A stretch of DNA of 64,000 bases from Caballeronia arationis (GCF_001544975.2 NZ_FCOG02000002.1:1-64000), one strand, 5' to 3'. Shown: positions 16,162 through 25,797, numbered from the stretch's first letter. Program-made: numbers and translations. Notes: generated by a model from the sequence alone, not told the origin.

Positions 16162-16983
16162 TTATCCTTCCGCGTCCGCCAGAGCCTTGATCATCGCGAC
16201 GCCCGCGGCCGGATTGAGCACCTTGTGCCCGCTGATCACGTAGAGATAGACGTCGCGCGGGGTTTCCTTCGCTGGCGGCGTCGTGACCATTTCAAGCCCC
16301 TCGGGGACGCCGCCCGACGCCCACACGCGGGCGCGTTCCGTCCACAGGTCGAGCTGCCTCTGCGGATAGCCAAGCCGATGCTTTTCCTCGGTGCCCATGA
16401 TGCGCGCGTAGACGAACGGCGCGGTAGGGTCCGCGATCTGCGGATACTTCGAATCGCCCGCCATCACGATCGCGACGCCATACTTGCGCGCGAGCGCAAC
16501 GAAGGCCGCGTCGCGAAAGCTCTCGTGCCGCACTTCGACCGCATGACGAATCGCCCGCCCTTCGACGCGCTTCGGCAGGAGCGCGAGAAAGCCTTCGAAG
16601 TCCTCGGCGTCGAATTGCTTGGTGACGGCGAACTGCCAGTTCACGGGACCCAGCTTGTCCTTCAGTTCGAGCACGCCGCTCGCAAAGAACCGTTCGATCG
16701 ATTCGCCCGCCTCCGAGAGCACGCGCCGGTTCGTCGCGAAGCGCGGTGCCTTTAGCGAGAACACGAAATCGTCGGGGGTTTCGTCATGCCATTTCACGAA
16801 GCTCGCCGGCTTTTGCGACCCATAGAACGTGCCGTTGATCTCGATACTGGTCAGCTGGCGGCTCGCGTATTCGAGTTCACGCTTTTGCGCGAGTCCTTCC
16901 GGATAGAACGTTCCGCGCCACGGCTCGAAGGTCCACCCGCCAATGCCGATCCTGATTTGTGCCTTCTTCTTTCGGGTTGCCAT
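16162..16983 (-). CDS. DUF72 domain protein
   Basis: 273-aa TIM-barrel-like DUF72 protein (YecE type), of unknown biochemical function. Hallmarks are GIGGWTFEPWRGTFYPEGL near the N terminus, EINGTFYGSQKPASFVKWHDETP, FAVKTP-type segment FVFSLKAPRFATN, and AVEVRHESF. I used the ATG at 16983 (MATRKKKAQIRIG) rather than the ATG at 17037 because homology begins there. It is transcribed in the same direction as exaC but ends before the exaC promoter region, so it is probably separately expressed. Confidence 0.88.
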   Translation of the reverse strand: MATRKKKAQIRIGIGGWTFEPWRGTFYPEGLAQKRELEYASRQLTSIEINGTFYGSQKPASFVKWHDETPDDFVFSLKAPRFATNRRVLSEAGESIERFFASGVLELKDKLGPVNWQFAVTKQFDAEDFEGFLALLPKRVEGRAIRHAVEVRHESFRDAAFVALARKYGVAIVMAGDSKYPQIADPTAPFVYARIMGTEEKHRLGYPQRQLDLWTERARVWASGGVPEGLEMVTTPPAKETPRDVYLYVISGHKVLNPAAGVAMIKALADAEG

Positions 16984-17308
16984 CGATGATCGCTCGCTGA
17001 ACGTGAGATGCGCCCCAGTGTAAGGAATAAGCCGCAATCGTGTGAGCGTCGACGTTTCCGCTGACCGAGTGATGCGCGCGGAAAAGATGCCAGACGCTGT
17101 TCGCGGCCGTGCTCGCTGCCTTGCGCAAAATGCTCAAGCGACTGAAAAATTTAGCGCCCCTCTTGAGCTACGCGCGCACGACACAGGTCCGTCACGCGTG
17201 GCGTTGTCGCTGGAGCGCAGGATGGCATGCCCGATGCTTTGACTCGGATAGACCTGTATACGGACCGCGACACACCGCAGCGGCCGGGCAAGCCAACGGA
17301 GCCGTGCC

Positions 17309-17608
17309 ATGCACAGAACCATCGAACCTCACGATCTCGACCACGTCGACTTGTCGCACTATCAGGTAATTCAGGTTTCGGACGGCCAGCATAGCGTCGT
17401 CATCTGGGAAGGGCCGTTGTCGCTCGGCGATCTGCGTGCGGGCGAGGTGCGCCCATCCCTTACCGATTCAGCGTCCACACTGACAATACACGTCCCCAAT
17501 TCGCTCGACGCCGGCCGCCGACGCGACATCTGCGAGCATCTGTGGTCGCGCGTCGTCAAGCGGCGCGATGCAGGGCGGAACCCACAAAAGCGTGTTCAGC
17601 AGGGGTGA
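17309..17608 (+). CDS. Small hypothetical protein
   Basis: 99-aa open frame with ATG at 17309 and a possible GGAG 7-10 nt upstream. The product (HVDLSHYQVIQVSDGQHSVV region) is acidic to neutral and soluble, with no membrane segment or known motif. I do not recognise a family. The overlapping minus-strand frames are shorter. It is supported by open length and ribosome site only. Confidence 0.5.
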   Translation: MHRTIEPHDLDHVDLSHYQVIQVSDGQHSVVIWEGPLSLGDLRAGEVRPSLTDSASTLTIHVPNSLDAGRRRDICEHLWSRVVKRRDAGRNPQKRVQQG

Positions 17609-17769
17609 GCCGCCCGCGCCAGACAACAAAAACGAACGACCGCGCGATAAAAATCTTGGCAGGCAAGACGGAATGACTAAACTTTAGATCAATTCGTTTC
17701 AAGCCAGGACGCGCGGATGAGCACACGAGCACACTCGGCGGTGAACGGGTCTCAGCGGGAGTTCCCCCC

Positions 17770-18576
17770 GTGACACGTTCAGCCGCGCTCGCTGCACTGT
17801 TTCTTGCCCTCGCCTCGCTAGTGCAGGCCGAGCGCGTCTGGATCGTCGCCGGACCGAGCGACGCGACGGCGTCGGGAATCGCGAGAAAAGCCGAACCGCT
17901 CTACCGGTCGGTGCCCGATGGCTTCGTCATCCAGTCTGCGGACTGCGGCGACAAGCAAAACGTCTTCATGTGGGTCGGCGCGACGGCCAACGCCGATAAG
18001 CCCGCGCTCGCCGCGCGCCTGCGCATTCGCCAGACGGTCCCCGATGCCTACATGCGCATCTGCGACGTGCGGTCGGGCTCGTTGGTCGCGCTACGCATGA
18101 GCGTCGTCGACCGGTCGATCGGATTGTTGCCCGATAGCGCCGCCAACTGGGAAGCAGGCGATCGCCTTTCGCTCCTGCGGCCGCTGCCGGACGGGCGCAG
18201 CCTCGTCATCGTCCGCTACTTCGCCAACGACCCGAGCGATCCGTTCGGCGGCAAGCGCGAACGCGTCGTGCTGGTCAACCGCGGCGGCAGGCGAGTCGCG
18301 CTGGACAACGACTGCGTCGATCCGTCGGATGCAATCGCGCAACACGGCTATGTCGCCTTCGAATGCGTGAGAGGGCTCGCGTCGAACAACGTGGTCCACG
18401 GCGTCGCAGTCTTCGACGATTCGGGCGCGAAGCTCTTCGAAGCAAACCGCTGCCGCGATCCCAAATGGGCGGGTGACCGGGTGCTGGCGTGCGATTCCGA
18501 AGACGCGGACGCGGACGGACGGCTGCACCTCCACCGAAAGCGCATCGCCGTGCAGAGCGGCAAGGAGTTGATGTAG
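17770..18576 (+). CDS. Secreted hypothetical protein
   Basis: 268 aa beginning at a GTG, with a clear Sec signal peptide (SAALAALFLALASLVQA, probable cleavage before ERVW). The mature part has paired cysteines (SADCGDK, MRICDVRSG, DNDCVDP, FECVRG, NRCRDPK, LACDSED), which suits a disulphide-bonded periplasmic protein, possibly beta-propeller-like with its repeated short strands. I do not recognise the family. A GGGAG sequence lies about 10 nt upstream of the GTG. It stands alone between orphan genes. Confidence 0.72.
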   Translation: MTRSAALAALFLALASLVQAERVWIVAGPSDATASGIARKAEPLYRSVPDGFVIQSADCGDKQNVFMWVGATANADKPALAARLRIRQTVPDAYMRICDVRSGSLVALRMSVVDRSIGLLPDSAANWEAGDRLSLLRPLPDGRSLVIVRYFANDPSDPFGGKRERVVLVNRGGRRVALDNDCVDPSDAIAQHGYVAFECVRGLASNNVVHGVAVFDDSGAKLFEANRCRDPKWAGDRVLACDSEDADADGRLHLHRKRIAVQSGKELM

Positions 18577-18664
18577 CGGGTCGTTGCACAAATCCGCCGC
18601 TTTTGTTATCGGTGACGAATCTACGATGAAAACGGCAACGGCTGGGTGCGTCGTTTTGGTTTCC

Positions 18665-18670
18665 TATAAT
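18665..18670 (+). promoter_or_regulatory. Perfect -10 box (TATAAT) before the small membrane gene
   Basis: TATAAT lies 80 nt upstream of the ATG at 18750. No convincing -35 hexamer is seen at 16-18 nt, so the assignment rests on the -10 alone. Confidence 0.4.
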
Positions 18671-18749
18671 CGAATCATTGGCGTTCCTGCGGCGGATCGT
18701 TCGCGCAGTGCCCGCTCTGGCCACGTTCCACGTTGCGCGGAGGTCTCAA

Positions 18750-18977
18750 ATGAATCTGGAACGCCTCAAACCGGAAGCAACCCCGGAACAGCGGCTCGTC
18801 GTCCGCAACAAGTTGCGGGTGCTGCTCGCCGCGATCGGCACGCTCGCCGCGGTCGTCGGCATCGGCATTGCAGTCAATGGATTGCTCGAATTCAACGAGA
18901 AGAAGGTGATTGTCGGAGCATGCGTGATCGTGTTCTCGACAGTCATGTATATCGTGATGCTTTCCCGGGCTAGCTAG
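18750..18977 (+). CDS. Small two-helix membrane protein
   Basis: 75 aa with two hydrophobic helices (VLLAAIGTLAAVVGIGIAV and VIVGACVIVFSTVMYIVML) joined by a short charged turn (EFNEKK), preceded by a charged N-terminal tail. An excellent GGAGG site lies 5-9 nt before the ATG, and a TATAAT box and a downstream terminator hairpin bracket the gene, so it looks like a monocistronic unit. I do not recognise its family. Confidence 0.7.
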   Translation: MNLERLKPEATPEQRLVVRNKLRVLLAAIGTLAAVVGIGIAVNGLLEFNEKKVIVGACVIVFSTVMYIVMLSRAS

Positions 18978-19071
18978 CGCGTGATCCATCATGTCGTGAG
19001 GTATTGGAAAGCAGGTCGCTGACACGGATTCCATTCCCCGTTCGCCCTGTTTTCGCGGTGTCATCTATCGT

Positions 19072-19097
19072 AAAAACGCGTTGATTGAGGCGTTTTT
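19072..19097 (+). terminator. Rho-independent terminator after the small membrane gene
   Basis: AAAAACGC (19072-19079) pairs with GCGTTTTT (19090-19097) around a 10-nt loop and ends in a five-T run. It lies about 95 nt downstream of the stop at 18977. The A/T-run ends make it partly bidirectional. Confidence 0.55.
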
Positions 19098-19240
19098 CTC
19101 ATCAATCGGTCGCAATCAGGGAAAACGCCAACAGGCATTTCCCTGCCCCTCCCGTCCGTCGTGACCACCTGCTTTTATGTCACAATGCCATATATTTCAT
19201 ACGGTATCGCACCGCCTTTCGTCGACTTCGATAACCCAAG

Positions 19241-20401
19241 ATGCGCCCCGTTCTCGCTCGCTGGATCGCCAGTTTCGTCCCTTCGCCGGTTGCCGTGAAA
19301 TGGCCCGAGCGCCTGCGCTCAGGCCTAGGCGCGCTCCTCGGCATCGCGTTCACGGGCGGCTCCATGCTTCTGCTGCTCGGCCCCACGGCGAACATTCCGC
19401 TTCTCGTCGCGCCGATGGGCGCCTCGGCCGTGCTGCTCTTCGCTGTGCCGGCCAGTCCGCTCGCGCAGCCGTGGTCGATCATCGGCGGGAATCTCGTTTC
19501 CGCGACGGTGGGCGTCGCCTGCGCGACCTTGATTGCCGATCCCATCGACGCCGCCGCGCTCGCCATCGCCATCGCGATCTGTGCGATGTTCGCGTTGCGC
19601 TGCGTGCATCCGCCCTCGGGCGCGGTCGCGCTCACCGCCGTGCTGGGCGGCCCGTCGATCCACTCGCTCGGCTTTCGCTTCGTGCTGGAACCCATCGCGC
19701 TGCAATCATTCGCGTTGCTCACCTCGGCGATCGTGTTCCATGCGCTGACGGGCCATCGCTATCCCCACGCCGCCGGGCAAAGCGCCGCGAAAGCGCAGGC
19801 CGCCGGCCACCCGCCCGCGAATCCGGGCTTCACGCGCGCCGATCTCGACGCCGTGCTCGCGCGCCGCGGCGAATTGCTCGATATCGACCCGGCGGACCTC
19901 GAATCGGTCGTCAACGAGGCGCAAATGCGGGCGTACGTCCGCACGTTCGACGAACTGACCTGCGCCGACATCATGTCGCATCCCGTCGCGTCCATCTTCG
20001 CGACGACGACAACTGCGACTGCCGCGGATTTATTGAGCCGGCGCGCGGTGAAGGCGCTGCCGGTAGTCGATACGACTCAGCGCGTGATCGGCATCGTCAC
20101 GCGTGCGGACCTGATGCAGTACGGCTCCGGCGGTGCACTCGCGGCCCTGTTCCGCCTGCCGGCGCGATGGCTCGCGAGCGACGAGGCGACCCGCACGGCC
20201 GGCGCGCTGATGACCACGGATGTCTGCACGATCGCCGCCGCGACACCCATCACCGAACTCGTGCCAATCTTCGCGAATTTCGGCCATCACCATATTCCGG
20301 TGCTCGACGCCCAGGAAAGGCTCGTCGGGATGATTACGCAGGCCGATGTCATTTCGGGCCTCTACCGGCAGACGCAGCAGCAAAGCAGACAGGCAGCCTG
20401 A
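19241..20401 (+). CDS. HPP-family membrane protein with two CBS domains
   Basis: 386 aa. The N-terminal half has four to five hydrophobic helices of the HPP family (hallmark CVHPPSGAVALTAVLGG near residue 123). HPP proteins include a plant chloroplast and a cyanobacterial nitrite transporter, but the bacterial HPP-CBS substrate is not established. The C-terminal half carries two CBS motifs (CADIMSHPVASI to GIVTRADLM, and ALMTTDVCTI to GMITQADVIS), which normally bind adenine nucleotides and gate activity. It lies upstream of a MarR regulator and a ClC-CBS channel on the same strand. Confidence 0.87.
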   Translation: MRPVLARWIASFVPSPVAVKWPERLRSGLGALLGIAFTGGSMLLLLGPTANIPLLVAPMGASAVLLFAVPASPLAQPWSIIGGNLVSATVGVACATLIADPIDAAALAIAIAICAMFALRCVHPPSGAVALTAVLGGPSIHSLGFRFVLEPIALQSFALLTSAIVFHALTGHRYPHAAGQSAAKAQAAGHPPANPGFTRADLDAVLARRGELLDIDPADLESVVNEAQMRAYVRTFDELTCADIMSHPVASIFATTTTATAADLLSRRAVKALPVVDTTQRVIGIVTRADLMQYGSGGALAALFRLPARWLASDEATRTAGALMTTDVCTIAAATPITELVPIFANFGHHHIPVLDAQERLVGMITQADVISGLYRQTQQQSRQAA

Positions 20402-20441
20402 GACGAACGGCGTCGCCGCAGCGCCGCCATCGCGTCCATTC

Positions 20442-20458
20442 ATATCATCTTGTGATAT
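20442..20458. promoter_or_regulatory. Inverted repeat upstream of marR-type gene
   Basis: ATATCA (20442-20447) and TGATAT (20453-20458) form a 6-5-6 dyad 31 nt before the regulator start, overlapping an AT-rich stretch that could hold its -10 box. MarR proteins usually repress themselves from such sites, so this is a candidate self-operator. Confidence 0.45.
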
Positions 20459-20489
20459 ATTTTCCGTTTGCACTCTTCAGGGCATCACG

Positions 20490-20915
20490 ATGAAAGAACT
20501 CGTTCGCACTCCGGCCCGCAGCCTGGCGAAAAAGGATTTCGAACAGCTATCCGAGTTTCGCTATCAGATGCGGCGCTTCGAGCGCTTCTCGGAGAACGCC
20601 GCGCAGGGCGAGGGCATCACGCCCTTGCAGTATCTGCTGCTCCTGCATATTCGCGGATACCCCGGCCGCGACTGGGCCACCGTCGGAGAACTGGCCGAGC
20701 GCCTGCAGGCGCAGCATCACGGCGTGGTCGCGCTGGTGTCGCGGTGCGAGGCGCTCGGGCTAGTCAGACGCCAGGTCAGCGAAACGGATCGCAGGCAGGT
20801 GGAAGTGCATCTGGAGAAGCCCGGCGAGAAAGTGCTGGCAAGACTGGCGGAATTGCATCGCGCGGAATTGAAGTCGCTGCAGGGCGCATTCCGCGTGCCG
20901 CAGATCGATTACTAG
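20490..20915 (+). CDS. MarR family transcriptional regulator
   Basis: 141-aa winged-helix regulator. The helix-turn-helix core is ITPLQYLLLLHIRGYPGRD through VGELAERLQAQHHGVVALVSRCEALGLV, followed by the wing VRRQVSETDRRQVEVHL with the DxR motif of MarR proteins. The ATG at 20490 opens the family-like region. The ClC gene follows after 6 nt, so regulator and channel are co-transcribed. The ligand is unknown; regulation of the flanking CBS-bearing transporters is inferred from position. Confidence 0.88.
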   Translation: MKELVRTPARSLAKKDFEQLSEFRYQMRRFERFSENAAQGEGITPLQYLLLLHIRGYPGRDWATVGELAERLQAQHHGVVALVSRCEALGLVRRQVSETDRRQVEVHLEKPGEKVLARLAELHRAELKSLQGAFRVPQIDY

Positions 20916-20921
20916 AGCGCC

Positions 20922-22691
20922 ATGACCCTCCATTCCACAAAACGCGACTTCGCCGCCAACGCGCGACTCCCCGGCATTTCGGCGCTCGCTGCGGTGATCG
21001 GCGGCGTCAGCACACTGGCCGCGTTCGTGCTGCTCAGCGTCATCCATCTGTTCACGAACCTCTTTTTCTTCGGCAGCTTTTCGTTCGCCGACCGCTCGCC
21101 CGCAGGGAACACGCTCGGCCTCTGGGTGCTCGTCGTGCCGGTCGCGGGCGGACTCATCGTCGGACTGATGGCGCGCTACGGATCGGAGAAGATTCGCGGA
21201 CACGGCATTCCCGAAGCCATCGAGGCCATCCTGTTCGGCAAGAGCCGGATGTCGCCGAAGGTGGCCGTATTGAAGCCGCTGTCGTCCGGCATCGTGATCG
21301 GCAGCGGCGGGCCGTTCGGCGCCGAAGGTCCGATCATCATGACGGGCGGCGCGCTCGGCTCGCTGATCGCGCAGTGCGTGAAGCTCACCTCGGCCGAGCG
21401 CAAGACGCTGCTCGTCGCGGGCGCCGCCGCCGGCATGACCGCGGTGTTCGGCACGCCGGTCGCGGCGGTGCTGCTGGCCGTCGAACTGCTGCTGTTCGAA
21501 TGGCGTCCGCGCAGTTTCCTGCCGGTCGCGCTCGCGTGCGCCGTCGCGGGCTTCGCGCGGGTCGCGTTCTTCGGCCAGGGCCCGCTCTTTCCGCTCGTCA
21601 CCGCGCCGCCGGACGGGCTCTCGCTAGTGTCGTGCGTGATCGCGGGGCTGCTTTCCGGCGCGCTGGCCTCGGGGCTTTCCGCCGCGCTCTACAAAACCGA
21701 AGACCTGTTCGCCAAGCTGCCGATCCACTGGATGTGGTGGCCCGCGCTCGGCGGCGTGATCGTCGGCATCGGCGGTTACATCGAGCCGCGCGCACTCGGC
21801 GTCGGCTACGACGTGATCGGCGATCTGCTGCACGGGCACGTCGCGCTGCAGATCGCCGTCGCGATCCTGGCCGTAAAGGCCGTGATGTGGGTCGTCGCAC
21901 TCGGCTCGGGGACGTCGGGCGGCGTTCTCGCGCCGCTCCTGATGCTCGGCGCCGGGCTCGGCACGGTGCTCGCGCCGGTCCTGCCGGGCGGCGAACCGGC
22001 GCTCTGGCCGCTCGTCTGCATGGCCGCGACGCTCGGCGCCACGCTCGGCGCGCCGCTCACCGCGATCGTCTTCGCGTTCGGCCTCACGCACGACGTCAAC
22101 GCGCTGCTGCCGCTGCTCGCCGCGACGCTCGTCGCGCACGGATTCGCGACGGTCGTCATGAAGCGCTCGATCATGACGGAAAAGATCGCGCGGCGCGGCT
22201 ATCACATTTATCGCGAATACGGGGTCGATCCGCTCGAGCGGCACCACGTGGACGAGGTGATGTCGCACGCGGTCAAGACGATCGACGCCGGGCTTACGGT
22301 CCGCGACGCGCTTGCGACGTTCTTCGACGCGGCGCAAGCGCATCGCGCCTATCCGGCGGTGCGCGATGGCGCGGTGCTGGGCATGGTCGAGCGGGGAATG
22401 CTCGACGGCGATCCCGATTCCACCGTCGCCGATGCGCTGCGAGGTCGTTCGCCAGTCGTCGCGCTGCCGCACGAGACCTGCCGCCTCGTTGCGACGCGGC
22501 TCGCCGTCCACGGGCTGGAGCGGCTGCCGGTCGTCGCGGACACCGAGTCGCGGCGTCTGGTCGGCATTGTGGCGCGCAGCGATCTCGTGAAGCCGTCGCT
22601 CGCCCACTTCGACGAGGAACACAAGCGCGAGCGCTTCCGCCGCATCGCCGTTCCGGCGCTCGCTCGCCGCAGGCGCCTCCCGCGCGGCTGA
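20922..22691 (+). CDS. ClC-type chloride channel/antiporter with CBS domains
   Basis: 589 aa. The membrane part (about 1-420) has ClC signatures: GHGIPEAIEAI, GSGGPFGAEGPIIMTGG (the G-x-E-G-P anion-pathway motif with the gating glutamate), and GTPVAAVLLAVELLLFEW. The C-terminal part (about 445-570) has a CBS pair: HHVDEVMSHAVKTIDAGLTV and LVGIVARSDLV. Start ATG is 6 nt after the marR stop. ClC family members exchange Cl- for H+ or act as channels; the ion here is not determinable from sequence. Confidence 0.9.
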   Translation: MTLHSTKRDFAANARLPGISALAAVIGGVSTLAAFVLLSVIHLFTNLFFFGSFSFADRSPAGNTLGLWVLVVPVAGGLIVGLMARYGSEKIRGHGIPEAIEAILFGKSRMSPKVAVLKPLSSGIVIGSGGPFGAEGPIIMTGGALGSLIAQCVKLTSAERKTLLVAGAAAGMTAVFGTPVAAVLLAVELLLFEWRPRSFLPVALACAVAGFARVAFFGQGPLFPLVTAPPDGLSLVSCVIAGLLSGALASGLSAALYKTEDLFAKLPIHWMWWPALGGVIVGIGGYIEPRALGVGYDVIGDLLHGHVALQIAVAILAVKAVMWVVALGSGTSGGVLAPLLMLGAGLGTVLAPVLPGGEPALWPLVCMAATLGATLGAPLTAIVFAFGLTHDVNALLPLLAATLVAHGFATVVMKRSIMTEKIARRGYHIYREYGVDPLERHHVDEVMSHAVKTIDAGLTVRDALATFFDAAQAHRAYPAVRDGAVLGMVERGMLDGDPDSTVADALRGRSPVVALPHETCRLVATRLAVHGLERLPVVADTESRRLVGIVARSDLVKPSLAHFDEEHKRERFRRIAVPALARRRRLPRG

Positions 22692-22721
22692 CCGCAGAGG
22701 CGCCACGCCCTTTTCCGCGCC

Positions 22722-22742
22722 TGCGGCGCATGATGCGCCGCA
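22722..22742. repeat. GC-rich 21-nt palindrome after the ClC gene
   Basis: Ten-base arms (22722-22731 and 22733-22742) flank a single central base in the gap between the ClC gene and the ROK regulator. There is no T-run, so it is not a standard terminator; it could be a transcript-end stem or a protein site. Confidence 0.4.
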
Positions 22743-22901
22743 AGACAAGCTCTCCGTGCTATTTGTCCGCGACGCGACTACCCTCTTGTCAGCCGCGCGC
22801 GGCATTCAACGCACGAATAGGCAATTTGTCCGCGATTAACTTCCGTGCCCGCCCCGCGTGGGGATTTCCCTGCTTTACGCGCGGTCGTCCGTGGTATTAA
22901 A

Positions 22902-22926
22902 TAAATCAACTTGATTTAATTAATCA
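22902..22926. promoter_or_regulatory. Operator palindromes before the ROK regulator
   Basis: TAAATCAA-C-TTGATTTA (22902-22918) is a perfect 8-1-8 palindrome, overlapped by TGATT-TAATT-AATCA (22912-22926). Both sit 33-57 nt before the GTG start in an AT-rich island. The layout suits autoregulation by the ROK protein and sugar-controlled expression of the transporter behind it. Confidence 0.6.
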
Positions 22927-22958
22927 GAAAGCCAACGGTCCAGACCCGGAGGAGACGC

Positions 22959-24209
22959 GTGAGAAGCCCCCATATCGGCCAGGGCAGCAACTCGGCCAAC
23001 GTGCGCCGCTACAACGAGCGCCTGCTGCTGCAGGCGCTGCGTCGCACCGAGCCCGCCTCGAAAGCCGACCTCGCGCGCCACGCGAACCTGACCAGCACGG
23101 CAGTCGGCAGCATCATCGAGTCGCTGAACAAGGCCGGCCTGATCGAATTCTCGGGACGGCGTCTCGACGGCCAGCGCGGCCAGCCCGCCTCGCTGATCAA
23201 GCTGGACCCGCGCGGTGCGTTCGGCATCGGCGTGCGGCTCAACCGCACGAGTCTCGAAACTGTGCTCGTCAATTTCACCGGTGCGGTGCTGGCGCGCGCT
23301 TCCTACGACATGGTGCTGCCGCACCCGAACGAAGTCCTCGCGATCCTCCAGCGCGACATCGAAACATTGCTCCAGCACCTGAGCCCGGGCGAACGCGAGC
23401 GGCTCGCGGGCGTCGGCCTCGCGCAACCCTTCAATCTCGGCAGCTGGCTGCGGGAACTCGGCCTGCCCACGGATACCTTCCGCGCCTGGGACGAAATCAA
23501 CTTCCCGGCCGAACTCGGCCGCGCGCTGGGGCTGCCGGTGTTCAACGAGAACGACGGCAACTCGGCCGCCATCGCCGAACTGTTCTACGGCTACGGCCGC
23601 CATTGCGACGACTTCATCTATCTGTTCCTCGGCTCGGCGATCGGCGCAGGCATCGCGGTCGACGGCGACTGTCTGCGCGGCGTGTCCGGCAATGCGGGAG
23701 ACATCGGCGTGATGCCCGTCGCGCCGAGCCGCCTGCCGTCGGCGCCGCAGCCGTCGAAGCAATGGGACATTTTGATCTCGCGCGCGTCGCTGAACGCGCT
23801 CGCACGGCACTTGCGCTTTCGCGGCGAGCCGGTCGAAACGCGTGCCGATCTCGAAGCGTGCATCGCGCGTCGCGTGCCTGCGGTCGACGAGTGGATCGAC
23901 GATTGCGTCGACGCCCTCGCCCCGGCGCTGCGCTCGATGCTCTGTGTTCTCGACGTGCCGGTGGTCGTGCTCGACGCCGACGTGGACGCGGGCCTGCTAG
24001 ACACGCTGATCGAACGTCTGCGCGGCACGATGGCGGCCAACGCGCCCGAATCGCGCGGCCTGCCGGTGCTCGCACGCGGCTCGTTCGGCCGCGATGCGGG
24101 CGCGATCGGCGCGGCGACGCTGCCGATGTTCTTCAACTTTTCTCCGCGCGCGGGGATTCTCAAGGGCGCCGGCGCCCATACGAACGAGGTGAGTCATGTC
24201 CAGTCCTGA
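22959..24209 (+). CDS. ROK family sugar-responsive transcriptional regulator
   Basis: 416 aa. The N-terminal winged helix (residues about 15-75, [20 protein letters not shown] then [19 protein letters not shown]) is followed by a ROK sugar-kinase fold with the ATP-type segment [11 protein letters not shown], the [13 protein letters not shown] motif, and [28 protein letters not shown]. The usual zinc-binding Cys cluster of ROK proteins is not obvious. The GTG start at 22959 is set by a GGAGGAG site and the N-terminal match. It overlaps the ABC ATPase gene by 14 nt. It probably senses the imported sugar and controls this operon. Confidence 0.9.
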   Translation: MRSPHIGQGSNSANVRRYNERLLLQALRRTEPASKADLARHANLTSTAVGSIIESLNKAGLIEFSGRRLDGQRGQPASLIKLDPRGAFGIGVRLNRTSLETVLVNFTGAVLARASYDMVLPHPNEVLAILQRDIETLLQHLSPGERERLAGVGLAQPFNLGSWLRELGLPTDTFRAWDEINFPAELGRALGLPVFNENDGNSAAIAELFYGYGRHCDDFIYLFLGSAIGAGIAVDGDCLRGVSGNAGDIGVMPVAPSRLPSAPQPSKQWDILISRASLNALARHLRFRGEPVETRADLEACIARRVPAVDEWIDDCVDALAPALRSMLCVLDVPVVVLDADVDAGLLDTLIERLRGTMAANAPESRGLPVLARGSFGRDAGAIGAATLPMFFNFSPRAGILKGAGAHTNEVSHVQS

Positions 24210-25740
24210 GTCGAGGCCCGTGCTGCTCGAAATGCGCGGCATCAGCAAGACGTTCCCGGGGGTCCGCGCGCTCGACAACGTGCGTCTCACGGTGCACCCC
24301 GGCGAAGTGCATTCGCTGATGGGCGAAAACGGCGCCGGCAAATCGACGCTGATGAAGATCCTGTCGGGCGCCTATCAGGCCGACCCGGGCGGGCAGATTC
24401 TGATCGAAGGCAAGACGGTCGTGATCGACGGGCCGCTCGCCGCGAAAGACCTCGGCATCGCGGTGATCTATCAGGAACTGAGCCTCGCGCCGAATCTGTC
24501 CGTGGCGGAAAACATCCACGCAGGACGCGAACTGCGGAGCGGCTTCGGCCTCGTCGACCGGCCCGCGATGGAGCGCGGCTGCGAGGAAGTGCTCAAGCGC
24601 CTCGGCGCCTCGTTCAAGCCGCATACGCTCGTCGGCGACCTGTCGATCGCGGAGCAGCAGCTCGTCGAGATTGCCCGGGCGGTGCATGCGCAGGCGCGCA
24701 TCCTCGTGATGGACGAACCGACCACGCCGCTCTCGTCGCGCGAAACCGACCGCCTCTTCGAGCTGATCCGCCAGTTGCGCAAGGAAGGCCTCGCGATCAT
24801 CTACATCAGTCACCGGATGGCGGAGATCTATGAACTGTCCGACCGCGTGTCGGTGCTGCGCGACGGTGGCTACGTCGGCACGCTGGAGCGTGCGGACCTG
24901 TCGGCGGAAAGCCTCGTGAAGATGATGGTCGGACGCGACATCTCCGGCTTCTACAAGAAGGAACACGCGCCCTACGATCCGGGCAAGGTCGTGTTGCAGG
25001 TGCGCGACGTCGCCGATGCGGGCCGCGTACGCGGCTGCAGCCTCGACCTGCATTCGGGCGAAGTGCTCGGCATCGCCGGACTGGTCGGCGCCGGGCGCAC
25101 CGAACTCGCGCGGCTCATCTACGGCGCGGAGCCGCGCACGCGCGGCGAGATCACCGTCGACGGCAAGAAGCTCAACCCGCGCACGCCGCGCGACTCGATC
25201 GAAGCCGGCCTCGTCTATCTCACCGAAGACCGCAAGGGCCAGGGACTCTTTCTCGACATGAGCGTGCGCGACAACATCAACGTGTCGGTCGCAGGACGCG
25301 ACGCGCGCATGGGCGTGCTCGATCTCGCACGAGGCGCGACGCGTGCACGCGACGCGATTTCCTCGCTGACGATCCGCGTGCCTAGCCCGAAGGTCAACGC
25401 GGGCGCGCTCTCGGGCGGCAACCAGCAGAAGGTGCTGCTCTCGCGGCTGCTCGAAACCAAGCCGCGCGTGCTGATCCTCGACGAACCGACGCGCGGCGTC
25501 GACATTGGCGCGAAGTCGGAGATCTACCGAATCATCAACGAGCTGGCGAAGACCGGCGTCGGCATCATCATCATTTCGAGCGAACTGCCCGAAGTGATCG
25601 GCACCGCGGACCGCGTGCTCGTCATGCGCGAAGGTGAACTGGCCGGCGAACTCGGCGGCTACACCGGCAAACCGATCTCGCAGGAAGCGATCATCGAGCT
25701 CGCCACCGGGTCACGCCCGGCGCTCGGCGAGGCGGCCTGA
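24196..25740 (+). CDS. Sugar ABC transporter ATPase (RbsA/XylG type)
   Basis: 514-aa tandem ATPase of the CUT2 class. The first domain has Walker [10 protein letters not shown] (near residue 45), signature [14 protein letters not shown], and Walker [10 protein letters not shown]. The second half has a degenerate P-loop region [10 protein letters not shown], signature [13 protein letters not shown], and [17 protein letters not shown], as is usual for RbsA. The start lies inside the end of the ROK gene, showing tight coupling. It energises the permease at 25798 and the binding protein at 26922. The sugar is not identifiable from the ATPase. Confidence 0.93.
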   Translation: MSSPESRPVLLEMRGISKTFPGVRALDNVRLTVHPGEVHSLMGENGAGKSTLMKILSGAYQADPGGQILIEGKTVVIDGPLAAKDLGIAVIYQELSLAPNLSVAENIHAGRELRSGFGLVDRPAMERGCEEVLKRLGASFKPHTLVGDLSIAEQQLVEIARAVHAQARILVMDEPTTPLSSRETDRLFELIRQLRKEGLAIIYISHRMAEIYELSDRVSVLRDGGYVGTLERADLSAESLVKMMVGRDISGFYKKEHAPYDPGKVVLQVRDVADAGRVRGCSLDLHSGEVLGIAGLVGAGRTELARLIYGAEPRTRGEITVDGKKLNPRTPRDSIEAGLVYLTEDRKGQGLFLDMSVRDNINVSVAGRDARMGVLDLARGATRARDAISSLTIRVPSPKVNAGALSGGNQQKVLLSRLLETKPRVLILDEPTRGVDIGAKSEIYRIINELAKTGVGIIIISSELPEVIGTADRVLVMREGELAGELGGYTGKPISQEAIIELATGSRPALGEAA

Positions 25741-25797
25741 TTCAGATATCGCAAGACACACACACAGCAGCTCACAGAGACATATCCGGAGGACGAC

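Noticed and set aside
20468..22900. 810-codon frame across the marR and ClC genes
   Set aside because: Arg-rich shadow of two well-supported genes in another frame.
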